64,000 nt of DNA from Sphingorhabdus rigui (GTDB lineage Bacteria > Pseudomonadota > Alphaproteobacteria > Sphingomonadales > Sphingomonadaceae), in assembly GCF_014196595.1 (NCBI RefSeq), contig NZ_JACIEA010000001.1, positions 374,845-438,844 of the forward strand, in the 5' to 3' direction. Position numbers and translations under genes: made by a program. Every line of letters begins with the position of its first letter. Position 1 is the first letter of the stretch. This document shows, piece by piece, positions 36,878 to 46,208 of this stretch. The notes beneath the pieces were generated by a model, which made no database searches, was not told the DNA's origin, and saw only the letters and a list, made by a program, of their open reading frames with translations.

Positions 36878-38411
36878 TGCAGGCAGTGCCGTAGCAATCG
36901 TCATTGTCGGTGGCGGCACGGCCGGTTGGTTGACGGCGGCATTTTTGCAGAACCAGCTGCCGCACACATTGAACCGGCCCGTTGAGATCACGGTCATAGA
37001 GGCCGAAGATATTCCAACCGTCGGCGTCGGCGAAGCCACCATCCCGTCGATCCGCCAAACGCTGGCCGCATGCGGCATTGAAGAACATATCTTCCTCAAA
37101 ACCTGCGGCGCGACATTCAAACATGGCATTGAGTTCATCAATTGGCGCGACGACCCCCAATTGTGCGGCGCCAATAACTATTTCCACCCCTTTGGCGACC
37201 AAATCATGGTCGCGGGCAAGGATGCGACGTGGCAATGGCTGCAACTACCCTTGGAACAACGCGCGCCTTATGCCGAACAATTTTCCGTGCAGGCCGAAAT
37301 CGCGCGGCGCGGTCAGGCGCCGAAGAATTTCAGCGACAAGCCTTATGACGGCGCGCTGGCTTACGCTTATCATCTCGATGCCGGCAAGTTGGCGACATAT
37401 CTAAAGACACACAGCAAGGCGCGCGGCGTTTGCCACAAAGTTCAAAAAGTCATCCAAATTGATCGGGATTTTGAAGACATCAGCGCATTACATCTCGACA
37501 ATAAGGAGCGGATCGAAGCCGACCTGTTTGTTGATTGCACCGGCTTTGCGGCACGGTTGATCAATTCAGACCAACAGAACATTTTCAACAGCCTTTCCGA
37601 CACCTTGTTCGTGGACCGCGCCATTGTGACGCGGGTGCCGAATGATAGCCTTGCCGACGTCATCGGTTACACAAAGTCTACGGCGCAAAGTGCGGGTTGG
37701 ATCTGGGACATCGCGCTTCAGGATCGCCGCGGTGTGGGCCATGTCTACAGCTCGCGTTATATAGATGATGATGCTGCAAAGGCCGAGCTCGCCGCCTATG
37801 TGCAGCAACCGGTTGATATGTTGGAATCACGGCGGCTGGACATGCGGATCGGCTATCATGACCAACAATGGCGCGGCAATAGCGTTGCCATCGGGCTGTC
37901 GAGTGGCTTTCTGGAACCGCTGGAGTCGACCGGAATTTACCTTATTGAAATGGCTAATTGGGCCATGCTCGAATTTGTGCCGCGTTACCTGGGCGGATCA
38001 CAGCCCCAATCCAGCTACAACCGGATTCTGCACAATCATTACAACAACATCGCTGACTTCCTGAAGATGCATTACTGTCTGTCCAACCGCCGGGACACGG
38101 CCTTTTGGCGCGACAATTGTGATCCTAAGACCATCCCACCGTCGCTTCAGGCCAATCTGGCGACTTGGAAAACAGCGGTCCCCAGCATCTATGATTTTCA
38201 CAGCACGACCCAGTGCTTTTCCGCCACGAATTACAAATTCGTTCTCTATGGTATGGGATGGGGCAAAGCAGCGATACCGCCGTCTGAACCCAGCGCGCCA
38301 ATACAGGCCATGATGGGTGAACTTGCCCAACGGCGGAGCAAGCTGCGTGATTTTGTGCTGCGCGATACAGTGGCCAACAGCAGCTATTTTGAAGCGCTAC
38401 AAAAGCTTTAG
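36864..38411 (+). CDS. Tryptophan-halogenase-like flavoprotein (sucrose locus)
   Basis: 515 aa. FAD motif V-G-G-G-T-A-G-W, Lys86 in A-T-F-K, the W-x-W-x-I motif as GWIWDIAL (Pro of the usual W-x-W-x-I-P replaced by Ala), and E-P-L-E-S-T are present. It is a diverged paralog of the protein at 20984-22489. Translationally coupled to the fructokinase gene. Its membership of the sucrose operon, with a TBDR opposite, repeats the beta-glucan arrangement. Substrate unknown. Confidence 0.85.
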   Translation: MAKNDAGSAVAIVIVGGGTAGWLTAAFLQNQLPHTLNRPVEITVIEAEDIPTVGVGEATIPSIRQTLAACGIEEHIFLKTCGATFKHGIEFINWRDDPQLCGANNYFHPFGDQIMVAGKDATWQWLQLPLEQRAPYAEQFSVQAEIARRGQAPKNFSDKPYDGALAYAYHLDAGKLATYLKTHSKARGVCHKVQKVIQIDRDFEDISALHLDNKERIEADLFVDCTGFAARLINSDQQNIFNSLSDTLFVDRAIVTRVPNDSLADVIGYTKSTAQSAGWIWDIALQDRRGVGHVYSSRYIDDDAAKAELAAYVQQPVDMLESRRLDMRIGYHDQQWRGNSVAIGLSSGFLEPLESTGIYLIEMANWAMLEFVPRYLGGSQPQSSYNRILHNHYNNIADFLKMHYCLSNRRDTAFWRDNCDPKTIPPSLQANLATWKTAVPSIYDFHSTTQCFSATNYKFVLYGMGWGKAAIPPSEPSAPIQAMMGELAQRRSKLRDFVLRDTVANSSYFEALQKL

Positions 38412-38460
38412 TCCCTTACCCACTGCGGGGCCGGCGACATAACGCACGCGCACAAACAAA

Positions 38461-38489
38461 AACGGCGCCCGCACAAAGCAGGCGCCGTT
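38461..38489. terminator. Bidirectional terminator between halogenase-like gene and TBDR
   Basis: AACGGCGCC (38461-38469) and GGCGCCGTT (38481-38489) form a perfect stem with an 11-base loop. An A-rich stretch precedes it and TT follows, so it can serve both converging genes. Confidence 0.8.
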
Positions 38490-38505
38490 TCCCATGTCTT
38501 CTTAA

Positions 38506-40965
38506 TTAGAATTTGAAGCGGACATTCGCGGCCATGGTGCGCCCCTGAATGGAACGACCGATGGTTACCGTGTTCGGCGCGCCCGCGAAGAGCGATTCAC
38601 GTCCGTCATTCGCAGATTCCGTGATACCCGCTTTGTCGAACAGGTTGTTCACGTTGAGCGAGAATTCCAGATTATCGGTCAGGTTCACCGCACCTGTCAG
38701 ATGCACAACCGAATATCCCTTTTGGGTTAGCGTGTTCGCATCATTGGCAAAGCTGTCGCCTGTACCAATCCAGCTTGCCGAAAGGCGGACCTGATCCAAA
38801 TTCACGCTGGGCGTTACGGCCCAGATCAAGCGGGCCTGACGCTGTGGCTGGTTCCCGATGAGTGCGCTGTTCGCTACACCTGCAGAATTGCGGGCGTCGG
38901 TGATTTCAGCATCGGTATAGGTCGCTGTCGCGTACAGATCGAATATGCCGTTCTTATAGAAAGCCTCGAGCTCAAGGCCCTTGGCGTCATATTTGCGGAT
39001 CTGGCCGGTTGGTGGTGTGATCGTGATATTCGATTCCTCTGTCGTCGACAGGAACAATGTCCCGTAAACATCCAGCTTGCCGTTACCCAATTCGAGATCT
39101 TGCGCTTTAAAGCCGATTTCATACTGGTCGACCTTGTCGACATACGCGCCTTCTGCGCCAGCCAATAAGGCACCGCTTGTGTCGCGCACACCGAAATCCA
39201 AGGCGCGATCAAAGTTGAAGGATGCACCGCTGGATGCCCGGCCAAAGATCGAGAAGTTGTCGCCAAGCAGATAATTGGCACCCAACGACCATGCGAGGTT
39301 GTTCGCAGTGAGATCCGCCCGCGCATCGGCGACACCGGTGTTCAGCGAAACCGTTGCTTCAGACCCTGTGATCCGTCCATCGCCATTGACGTCAAACGGT
39401 GCACCTGCGCCGGATGTTCTGATGCCATTCTGGCGCATATTGTCATAACGAACGCTGGCATCGACGCTCAGATCGCCCGTTTTCACAGCCAACGCCGCAA
39501 AAGGCGAGCTGACTTGCGCCTCAAGATCATAATTACGGTTCGAACCGTCCCAACCAAAGGCTTGGTTAACGCCGGCAATGCCATTGATCGATCCAGGAAC
39601 ATTGATCAACGCAGCATCATTTTCGGTCGTCGTAACAAGGCGCGTCCAATGCCAGTCCTGCTTGAAATTTTGGTGCATGAAGAAATGCCCAACTGCGACA
39701 TCAACGGTCGAACCGCCCATTTCAAAGGTCTTCGACAGACGGGCGTCATTTGCAAAGTTGCTCAGATCGTCGAGGTTGACGTCAAACACAGCTACTTCGG
39801 TTGCAAAGCCGTTGGGCAGATTTGACGATGTCACAGCCGTGCCTGCGCGTGGTCCGTTGAAATAGGTCGAACCCGCAAGCGAAGCCGCGTTCAAAGCGCC
39901 ATAGCTAAAAAAGCCCAGAAACTGACCCGAGATATCCTGATAGCGCGACTTGGTCGACAATTCGATACCGCCACCAAGATCAAAATTGGTCTCAAGACCA
40001 ATGGACTTCACTTTATGATGCAGACCGTCAGCGGTATCATAAGGCTCCAACTGGTTGCGTCCGTTTACGGCCAGACCATTGCGGGTCAGATTGCTGTAAA
40101 GGCTATGGTTGGCCGCGCTGAAATTGCCAAGGCTGGTGCCAACGACGCCGCTGGTCGCATCCCCCGTGCGCGAAACGAGCTGCGGGAAATAGGCCTGCTC
40201 TTTCTTGTCGATGACTTTACCCGTCAACCGGACATAGCCAGCGTCAAATTCTTTGGTCACGCTCAAGCGAATTTGGCCACCCGAAACAGGATCATATCCG
40301 GAGTTGCGATAGTCACCACCCTGTTGGAAGTGACCGCCGACGTGGAAATACAGGTCGTCTGCGATGTTCGCCCCATATTCGGCGTCAACACGATAATCGC
40401 TATGATCGAGGCCAATGCCGAAGCCAAGCGAGCCGCCGCCACTTTTGCCGGTCTTGCCGATCAGGTTGATGATACCGCCTGGGCCGTTGGTGGTGAGCGT
40501 CGAGGCCGTGCCGCCACGAACCGATTCCACGCGCGCCAAGGTCGTGTCTGACTTATAGAAACCATCGGCTGGCGCAAAAAGATGATCGCCAAACAGCAGG
40601 ATGGGCAGGCCGTCTTCTTGAAGCGACAGGAATTTCGCGCCGCCGGTTGAGATCGGAATACCGCGCACGTTGATGTTGGAGTTACCACCACCCGACGAGC
40701 TCTCTGAACGGATACCCGGCAGCTGACGGAAAACTTCTGCAAGGTTGGTTGGATTGCTGTCTGCGATGGTATCAGCGCTCAAGGATGAAACGGAAATCGA
40801 GGTGTCGATTTTGTTTTGGCCCGCGGACGAAATCACGCCGGTGACAACAATGGCATCATTTTCTGCCGCGACTTCCTCGGGTTGCGCGGTTTGTGCATAG
40901 GCACTCGCGCTAAAAAAGGCTGTGGTAGCCACTGATGTCATCAAGACGCGATGGATCAACTTCAT
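38506..40965 (-). CDS. TonB-dependent receptor of the sucrose locus
   Basis: 819 aa; ATG 40965 behind GGGAGGAT. Signal peptide ending S-A-Y-A-Q, TonB box (D-A-I-V-V-T-G-V), plug domain with N-V-R-G-I-P and R-G-G-T-A-S-T-L-T-T-N-G-P-G-G-I-I-N, barrel ending N-V-R-F-K-F. It probably brings sucrose or fructo-oligosaccharides across the outer membrane, comparable in role to SuxA of Xanthomonas. Two operator-like sites lie 74-110 bp upstream. Confidence 0.9.
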   Translation of the reverse strand: MKLIHRVLMTSVATTAFFSASAYAQTAQPEEVAAENDAIVVTGVISSAGQNKIDTSISVSSLSADTIADSNPTNLAEVFRQLPGIRSESSSGGGNSNINVRGIPISTGGAKFLSLQEDGLPILLFGDHLFAPADGFYKSDTTLARVESVRGGTASTLTTNGPGGIINLIGKTGKSGGGSLGFGIGLDHSDYRVDAEYGANIADDLYFHVGGHFQQGGDYRNSGYDPVSGGQIRLSVTKEFDAGYVRLTGKVIDKKEQAYFPQLVSRTGDATSGVVGTSLGNFSAANHSLYSNLTRNGLAVNGRNQLEPYDTADGLHHKVKSIGLETNFDLGGGIELSTKSRYQDISGQFLGFFSYGALNAASLAGSTYFNGPRAGTAVTSSNLPNGFATEVAVFDVNLDDLSNFANDARLSKTFEMGGSTVDVAVGHFFMHQNFKQDWHWTRLVTTTENDAALINVPGSINGIAGVNQAFGWDGSNRNYDLEAQVSSPFAALAVKTGDLSVDASVRYDNMRQNGIRTSGAGAPFDVNGDGRITGSEATVSLNTGVADARADLTANNLAWSLGANYLLGDNFSIFGRASSGASFNFDRALDFGVRDTSGALLAGAEGAYVDKVDQYEIGFKAQDLELGNGKLDVYGTLFLSTTEESNITITPPTGQIRKYDAKGLELEAFYKNGIFDLYATATYTDAEITDARNSAGVANSALIGNQPQRQARLIWAVTPSVNLDQVRLSASWIGTGDSFANDANTLTQKGYSVVHLTGAVNLTDNLEFSLNVNNLFDKAGITESANDGRESLFAGAPNTVTIGRSIQGRTMAANVRFKF

Positions 40966-41038
40966 CTAAGATATCCTCCCTAATTTGCCATTCGTTCTGG
41001 CACAATTATTCACATTGTTCCTTATCGATATGCTTAAA

Positions 41039-41075
41039 AACAAACGATTGCAATAGCAAAATACAACCGATTGCA
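41039..41075. promoter_or_regulatory. Two LacI-type operators upstream of the sucrose TBDR
   Basis: AACAAACGATTGCA (41039-41052) and TACAACCGATTGCA (41062-41075), 23 bp apart, share the CGATTGCA half with the site upstream of GH68. The rest of the 40966-41196 gap is AT-rich promoter sequence. Confidence 0.65.
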
Positions 41076-41196
41076 AAAATCACCAATGGATGAATTAATG
41101 TGAAAATATTCTTTATATTACAGAGTTTTATGTGATGTTGTGGAGAGAAGGAAAATCGCATCCTACGGGCGTCGCTGGATGCCCGTGGTTTTGAAA

Positions 41197-42222
41197 TTAA
41201 CCGCCGACCGTGCTGCCGCGAATCACAAGCTTTGTGGGCGTCAAGGTGGCGCGGACAGGATTGCCCGCAATCTTGTCGACAAGCGTATTGACCAAAATTT
41301 CGCCGCCCAATTTGATGTTCTGATCAATGGTGGTCAAGCCGGGAGAAATCATGGCCGCCTGTCCGATATTGTCATACCCCACAACAGCTACATCTTCGGG
41401 TACGCGAAGGCCTTTGGACTGCAAAGCATGGATTGCGGCAATGGCCAACACGTCGGATGCCGCAAAAACAGCATCAAAGCTTTCCGCACCTTCACATAAA
41501 GCCAGCATTTGACGATAGGCTTCATGCCCGTCAAAGGACGATCGTACATGCATCACGGAAGCGTCAGCGCCGTCACCCTTCCAAACGGACATCAAGCCAT
41601 TGTACCGCAACTCGACCTCGGGAAGGTCTATGTCCCCCAGGAACACGACCCTGTGACGGCCGATATTCTTGAGATGCTCTCCGACAAGTCGTCCGCCCTC
41701 GAAATTATCGCTGCCGACCAGCGTATAATCGGCCGCCTCGATCATGCCGCCCCACACCACAACACGGTCGGCGGCATCACCCAAAGAACGCAATCTTTCA
41801 ATGCGTCCGGCTTGGCCGATAACAATCAAGCCATCGGCTTTTCCGGACAATAATAAGCGCCGCTCGGCAATTTCCGACGGGCTGTTGGGCAGGTTGATGA
41901 TGAGGTCATAATCAAATTTTGCCGCGGCCTGTGACACAGCAGCGATCATTTCCAGAAAGAATGGATCGGAGAGATTTTGTTGAGAACCCGGATAAACGGG
42001 GATCACGATACCCAATGTCTGGCTGGATTGCTTGCGCAGATTGCGCGCCCGGGCGTTGATCGCATAGCCGGTTTCATGCGCAAGCTTCAGGATATGGTCT
42101 TTGGTTTTACCATTGACCAACGGGCTGTCATTCAGCGCGCGGGAAACCGTGGAAATGTCAACGCCAGACAATTTCGCAAGGCCACTCATTGTCATCCGGC
42201 CCTGATTAGCCATCCGCTTCAT
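41197..42222 (-). CDS. LacI-family transcriptional regulator of the sucrose locus
   Basis: 341 aa. An N-terminal helix-turn-helix (G-L-A-K-L-S-G-V-D-I-S-T-V-S-R-A-L-N-D) and a sugar-binding domain with the D-x-I-G-Q hinge-proximal block. ATG 42222 has AAGGG upstream. Located between the TBDR and the MFS porter, all on the - strand. Four sites of the form TRCAAWCGATTGCA around the locus make it the likely local repressor responding to sucrose or fructose. Confidence 0.9.
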   Translation of the reverse strand: MKRMANQGRMTMSGLAKLSGVDISTVSRALNDSPLVNGKTKDHILKLAHETGYAINARARNLRKQSSQTLGIVIPVYPGSQQNLSDPFFLEMIAAVSQAAAKFDYDLIINLPNSPSEIAERRLLLSGKADGLIVIGQAGRIERLRSLGDAADRVVVWGGMIEAADYTLVGSDNFEGGRLVGEHLKNIGRHRVVFLGDIDLPEVELRYNGLMSVWKGDGADASVMHVRSSFDGHEAYRQMLALCEGAESFDAVFAASDVLAIAAIHALQSKGLRVPEDVAVVGYDNIGQAAMISPGLTTIDQNIKLGGEILVNTLVDKIAGNPVRATLTPTKLVIRGSTVGG

Positions 42223-42294
42223 TCACCCTTTTATCGTGCGAAAACTCGCTGAACCGCTCTTTTGCATCATGGCAAAGAACCCCTTCCTGCATCC

Positions 42295-43629
42295 TTACCC
42301 GCCAAAGGACTTTCTTTCAACCGGTGCCCGATTGCCTGCCTTGATGAACAATGTGGCCGCCGCCCCCATTATCATCAGTACGCCACCCAATAATAACACA
42401 TTGCGCGGATCTCCACCGAGTAACGGGCGATAGATCAATGGCATTGTGAGCGACTGGATCAACATTGGTATCACGATGAACATGTTGAAAATGCCCATAT
42501 AAATTCCGGTTCGATCCGCCGGAATGCAATCGGCCAGCATGACATAGGTATTGCCCATCATTCCGGCCCAGCCGATCCCGATACCGATCATCAGCACAAA
42601 AAGCGCCGCATGCGTATCAGCTCCCGGCAACAGCAACATGGCGATGCCCGATGCTGCCAAACACATGGCATGCGTCAGGCGCGCGCCCAATCGCGCAACA
42701 ATGGGTATCAACAGCAATGCGCCCAAAAAGGCGATGAAATTATACAAAGCCCCGGCCTGCTGCGCGGTGAGCGTCGCGTCGCGAAAGGCGGCGCTGGTTG
42801 GATCGCTCGTGTCATAAATCGAACGGCCCACGGCAAAGCTGATATATTGCCAATACGCGAACATCGCATACCATTGGCACAACATAGCGACAGCCAATTG
42901 CCGCATCGGCTTTGGCATATCGCGGATAGCGTCCACGATTTCCATCATCGTTGCCTTCACCGTCATCGGCTTGGCATGGATGGCCGCTTTTTCCGCGTCG
43001 GTCAAAGGCAGCTCGGGCACACGCCAGAATGACCAAATAATCGTCGAAATAGACAGGATCGCGCCGATAATGAAAGCGATGCGGACAATGACCGGAATGC
43101 CGTTATCGTCGAGCACATCTTTGGCGACGAACGATGTCAGTAACGTGGGCGCAAGATAGGATAGCGTTTGCGCCAATCCGGTAAAGGCGCTTTGGGTCAG
43201 GAAACCCACGGCGCGTTGTTCCGGCGCTAATCGGTCGGCGACATAGGCCCGATAGGGTTCCATCGTAATATTATTGCCGGCATCCAATATCCAGAGCAGC
43301 GACGCCGCCATCCAGAGGGCCGCACTGTACGGCATCAGAAACAGGCAGATGCTGCACAGGATCGCACCAATGAGGAAATAGGGCGTCCGGCGGCCATAAC
43401 GCGAGTTGGTCCGGTCACTCATCGCCCCAACAATGGGTTGAATGATAAGGCCCGTCATCGGCCCCGCGAGCCAAAGCAATGGCATCGTCGCCTCATCCGC
43501 CCCGAGGAAACCATATATTGGGCCCATATTGGCCTGTTGCAGACCGAAACTGAACTGCAGACCAAAAAAGCCAACGTTCATCTCGATGATTCTCAGGAGC
43601 GATAATCGCGGTTTGCCAGCGATTTGCAT
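42295..43629 (-). CDS. Sucrose-type MFS transporter (SLC45/GPH-like)
   Basis: 444 aa from ATG 43629, behind AGGGGAGGAT; a longer open frame upstream to 43749 runs through the operator and lacks support. Twelve membrane segments; N-terminal F-G-L-Q-F-S-F-G-L-Q-Q-A-N and the loop S-D-R-T-N-S-R-Y-G-R-R-T-P-Y are features of sucrose:H+ symporter-like proteins. It completes the outer membrane - inner membrane - GH68 - fructokinase route. Confidence 0.88.
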   Translation of the reverse strand: MQIAGKPRLSLLRIIEMNVGFFGLQFSFGLQQANMGPIYGFLGADEATMPLLWLAGPMTGLIIQPIVGAMSDRTNSRYGRRTPYFLIGAILCSICLFLMPYSAALWMAASLLWILDAGNNITMEPYRAYVADRLAPEQRAVGFLTQSAFTGLAQTLSYLAPTLLTSFVAKDVLDDNGIPVIVRIAFIIGAILSISTIIWSFWRVPELPLTDAEKAAIHAKPMTVKATMMEIVDAIRDMPKPMRQLAVAMLCQWYAMFAYWQYISFAVGRSIYDTSDPTSAAFRDATLTAQQAGALYNFIAFLGALLLIPIVARLGARLTHAMCLAASGIAMLLLPGADTHAALFVLMIGIGIGWAGMMGNTYVMLADCIPADRTGIYMGIFNMFIVIPMLIQSLTMPLIYRPLLGGDPRNVLLLGGVLMIMGAAATLFIKAGNRAPVERKSFGG

Positions 43630-43689
43630 GTGATATCCTCCCCTAAATTCTGATCTATGGACAAGATATTTGCATAGTTTGCGAAGCCA

Positions 43690-43703
43690 TGCAATCGTTT
43701 GCA
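43690..43703. promoter_or_regulatory. LacI-type operator upstream of the sucrose porter
   Basis: TGCAATCGTTTGCA, 61 bp upstream of the porter start, nearly perfectly palindromic and with the same core as 34785, 41039 and 41062. Confidence 0.7.
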
Positions 43704-43830
43704 GCATGTTTAAGTGGCTGCGAATTTTCCAATTTTCAGTTGGGAACAAACATAATGCTTCTGTGCGTGAATAAATGGATAGCTGTCGATTGGCAGTCTG
43801 GCCGCGTGGCCTTTGGCTACAAAATTTCAG

Positions 43831-43856
43831 GCCCCGGAGAACTCAGGGGCTTTTTC
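43831..43856 (+). terminator. Rho-independent terminator-like hairpin
   Basis: GCCCC-GGAG-AA-CTC-A-GGGGC followed by TTTTT. No + strand gene is recognised just upstream, so it may mark an unrecognised short transcript or the remains of a lost gene. The 43704-43988 stretch otherwise shows nothing. Confidence 0.5.
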
Positions 43857-43988
43857 GTGAGATAGATGCCATATCAAGCGCCTCTCGCGTGAAGCCGCCC
43901 AAACCATCCGTCATAAGTTACGGAAATAAAGCGAGAAATATTACCCTAAGACGATAGTCTGTGATTACTGAAGATGTTGAGGACTTTC

Positions 43989-44033
43989 TGGTGCTGCTGG
44001 GGAGAATTGAACTCCCGACCTCGTCATTACCAA
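43989..44033 (-). repeat. Attachment-site copy (tRNA-Thr 3' fragment)
   Basis: Identical to the last 45 bases of tRNA-Thr(GGT) (read on the - strand) except one substitution (GGAGAATT for GGAGGATT). The D-arm and 5' acceptor strand are missing, so it is not a functional tRNA. The bases that follow, to 44265, contain a 9-bp inverted repeat (GCTGGAACA 44049-44057 / TGTTCCAGC 44132-44140) but no gene. Confidence 0.8.
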
Positions 44034-44265
44034 AGCAAGGGAAGACCGGCTGGAACATATAGAATTCTGACACTCAACCATCGTTGTCACAATATGATCG
44101 GCGAGCACAATACTCGTTGGCAACTCTTAACTGTTCCAGCGTAGACGGTGAAACTCTCTGCTTCGCAGCGCAGAGCTTCGCTTGAAACTTGTGTAAATTT
44201 GCATGGGCCTGTGCCCATTAACTGCTTTGCTGCAATGATGTGTGAGCCGAAGTGTTATACCCTTT

Positions 44266-46197
44266 TTATATCTTTCTGCGCGCCACGCAGCCATTTGATT
44301 TTAGCAGCAGCTTGGGAAATTGCGCTTGCACAACGGAGATGAGCGATTGGTCACAAGTAGCCACGATAGTGTTGGGCGATACTGACGCCAACTGGCGGAC
44401 GTCGCTAGTCTGTTTAACATTACGCCCATTTTCCTGGGCGACCATAACATGGAACCGCAACTCAGGCGAATAATGGGGATCAATGGAGATACTTGTGCCT
44501 TTGTCTAAAACCAATATTGGCGCGTTCTGCGCTTTTAGGGAGTTGAGAAGGCGTCCATAACTTGCGCGCGGATAATCTAAATAAGGGTCGAGTATATTTA
44601 TACGAAGGTGCACGGACTGCCCCATAGCTATTAAGAGCATTATTATCGGAGCGATGCGAATTATTAAGGCGCGGCGAGGAGAAACCGTGCCTGTTGCCAC
44701 GTGAGTCTGCAAGTGGATGAGGCAAGCATGCACAGCGAGCGCTGCGGATATTGCAAGAAATGGATAGGCCGGAAGGTAATAGTGTTGGAGCTTCGTTGCA
44801 GTGATCGATACGATGAGAAGCATCCCGAGGGCGATGCACAGAGCATAGATCAACGCAAACCGTGTTCTGCGGTTTGCGATAGGAAGTGCAAATGGTGCAA
44901 GTAAAACTGACGTACCAAGGCTGAACCTGCCGTTGACGAATGTAGACACGAGATAATACCACGGTGGCCCTGAATGATTGTCTAACGCTTCACTGAAGCG
45001 GCCAGTAACGTCGTTAAAAATTGTCGCGTTCAGATACCCCGGTGCCACCTGTTCGCGCAGAAATAAGAAAGCGACCAGCGGCGCAAGTGCCAGTAGTCCG
45101 GCAACCAAATAACAAGGATGGGTAAACAAACGACGCCAACGTCTTGTTATCACGATGTATAAAAAAACACCCACAATTGGCGCGCCGCCGGCGACGCCCT
45201 TGGTCATCAAGGCAGCCGCTCCCAAAAATGCAGCAAGCAACACCCAGCTTATTGGCGCTCGTTGCCGGTGCAGGGCAAAGAATAATAGCATCAGGTAGCC
45301 AGTGGTAAAGAAGACGAGCAGTGCGTCATAATCGCCCGTCCGTGCGCCGTGTTCTCCAAAAAACCCACCGCTCATCGCAAGCACTAGCCCGCCAAATGTC
45401 GCTATCGCTACCGAGCCGGTAATTCTGCGGAGGAAGAGCATGACAAGAAGGATTGTTCCGAGCGAGCTTATGAGCGACGGTAACCGAGGCGCAAACTCCG
45501 TTGGACCCAGCAGCGCCATGGCACCCGTCATTAGCCAGACGAGTAGCGGCGGTTTGGTATTCCAGAGATCGGGTTCAAAATTATATGTTGTGACGAGACT
45601 AAGCCCACTTTGCCGCATCTCCATTGCATTGATGATTATTCGGCCTTCATCCCAAATAACAATTGGATGCGCCAGGCCGGCAAATAAAAGTAGAATCGTA
45701 AAATTTGCGATTACGGCCAATGCGAAGAATAGGTTCCCATTCACCGGCATGGAAGCGTTGCCCCGCAACGGCATTACGTTGGCTCTTTGTCGGTGCTGGA
45801 ATAAAGGCTGATCTGACATAGTGTCATATCCGCCGTTGCCGAAAACGACGCTACGGGACAGCAGATAAAATAATACGGAGTAAACTGCCAATCCTAAAAG
45901 ATGGGCAACAGGTTGATCTACGAAGCCGATGACACGGAGGGATGTCAGGACAAGGAGATTAGCCAAATAGGCGACACTAAAGACGCACAAATAAGCGATG
46001 ATTTCGCGAAATGAGCGCTGGTTTTTGCAGGAGAAGGTCCAATAACGATTCAAGCTATAGGACATTACCATTCCAAAGCCGTAGCCAAGGGCGTTTGCAG
46101 CGTAATCATTGAAGCCCATGGCTAGGGCTGCAACGATGATAGTATAACCGATCGCCGTGTTTAAGAATCCAACCAAGCCAAATTTTAAAGCAGTCAT
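44266..46197 (-). CDS. GtrA-like flippase fused to a GT-C (ArnT/PMT-type) glycosyltransferase
   Basis: 643 aa. Residues 1-120 form a GtrA-like domain with four membrane helices (F-G-L-V-G-F-L-N-T at the start, N-R-Y-W-T-F-S motif in the middle), a family that helps flip undecaprenyl-linked sugars. After a short polar linker, residues about 155-640 are a multi-spanning GT-C enzyme with the catalytic W-D-E-G-R in the first periplasmic loop and K-P-P-L later, as in ArnT-like transferases. It would flip a lipid-linked sugar and transfer it to a surface polymer in the periplasm. It is last in a three-gene set; 11 bp separate it from the methyltransferase gene. Confidence 0.82.
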   Translation of the reverse strand: MTALKFGLVGFLNTAIGYTIIVAALAMGFNDYAANALGYGFGMVMSYSLNRYWTFSCKNQRSFREIIAYLCVFSVAYLANLLVLTSLRVIGFVDQPVAHLLGLAVYSVLFYLLSRSVVFGNGGYDTMSDQPLFQHRQRANVMPLRGNASMPVNGNLFFALAVIANFTILLLFAGLAHPIVIWDEGRIIINAMEMRQSGLSLVTTYNFEPDLWNTKPPLLVWLMTGAMALLGPTEFAPRLPSLISSLGTILLVMLFLRRITGSVAIATFGGLVLAMSGGFFGEHGARTGDYDALLVFFTTGYLMLLFFALHRQRAPISWVLLAAFLGAAALMTKGVAGGAPIVGVFLYIVITRRWRRLFTHPCYLVAGLLALAPLVAFLFLREQVAPGYLNATIFNDVTGRFSEALDNHSGPPWYYLVSTFVNGRFSLGTSVLLAPFALPIANRRTRFALIYALCIALGMLLIVSITATKLQHYYLPAYPFLAISAALAVHACLIHLQTHVATGTVSPRRALIIRIAPIIMLLIAMGQSVHLRINILDPYLDYPRASYGRLLNSLKAQNAPILVLDKGTSISIDPHYSPELRFHVMVAQENGRNVKQTSDVRQLASVSPNTIVATCDQSLISVVQAQFPKLLLKSNGCVARRKI

Positions 46198-46208
46198 TGT
46201 AGTGACAG

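Noticed and set aside
43775-43957. A 60-codon + strand frame after the sucrose porter
   Set aside because: It runs through a terminator-like hairpin, has no ribosome site and no recognisable pattern.
43989-44033. A second tRNA-Thr gene
   Set aside because: Only the 3' 45 bases are present; the D-arm and 5' acceptor strand are replaced by unrelated sequence.
44148-44342. A short + strand frame at the left end of the island, considered as an integrase remnant
   Set aside because: No tyrosine-recombinase motif (R..HxxR..Y) is visible, and most of it is antisense to the end of the GtrA/GT-C gene.
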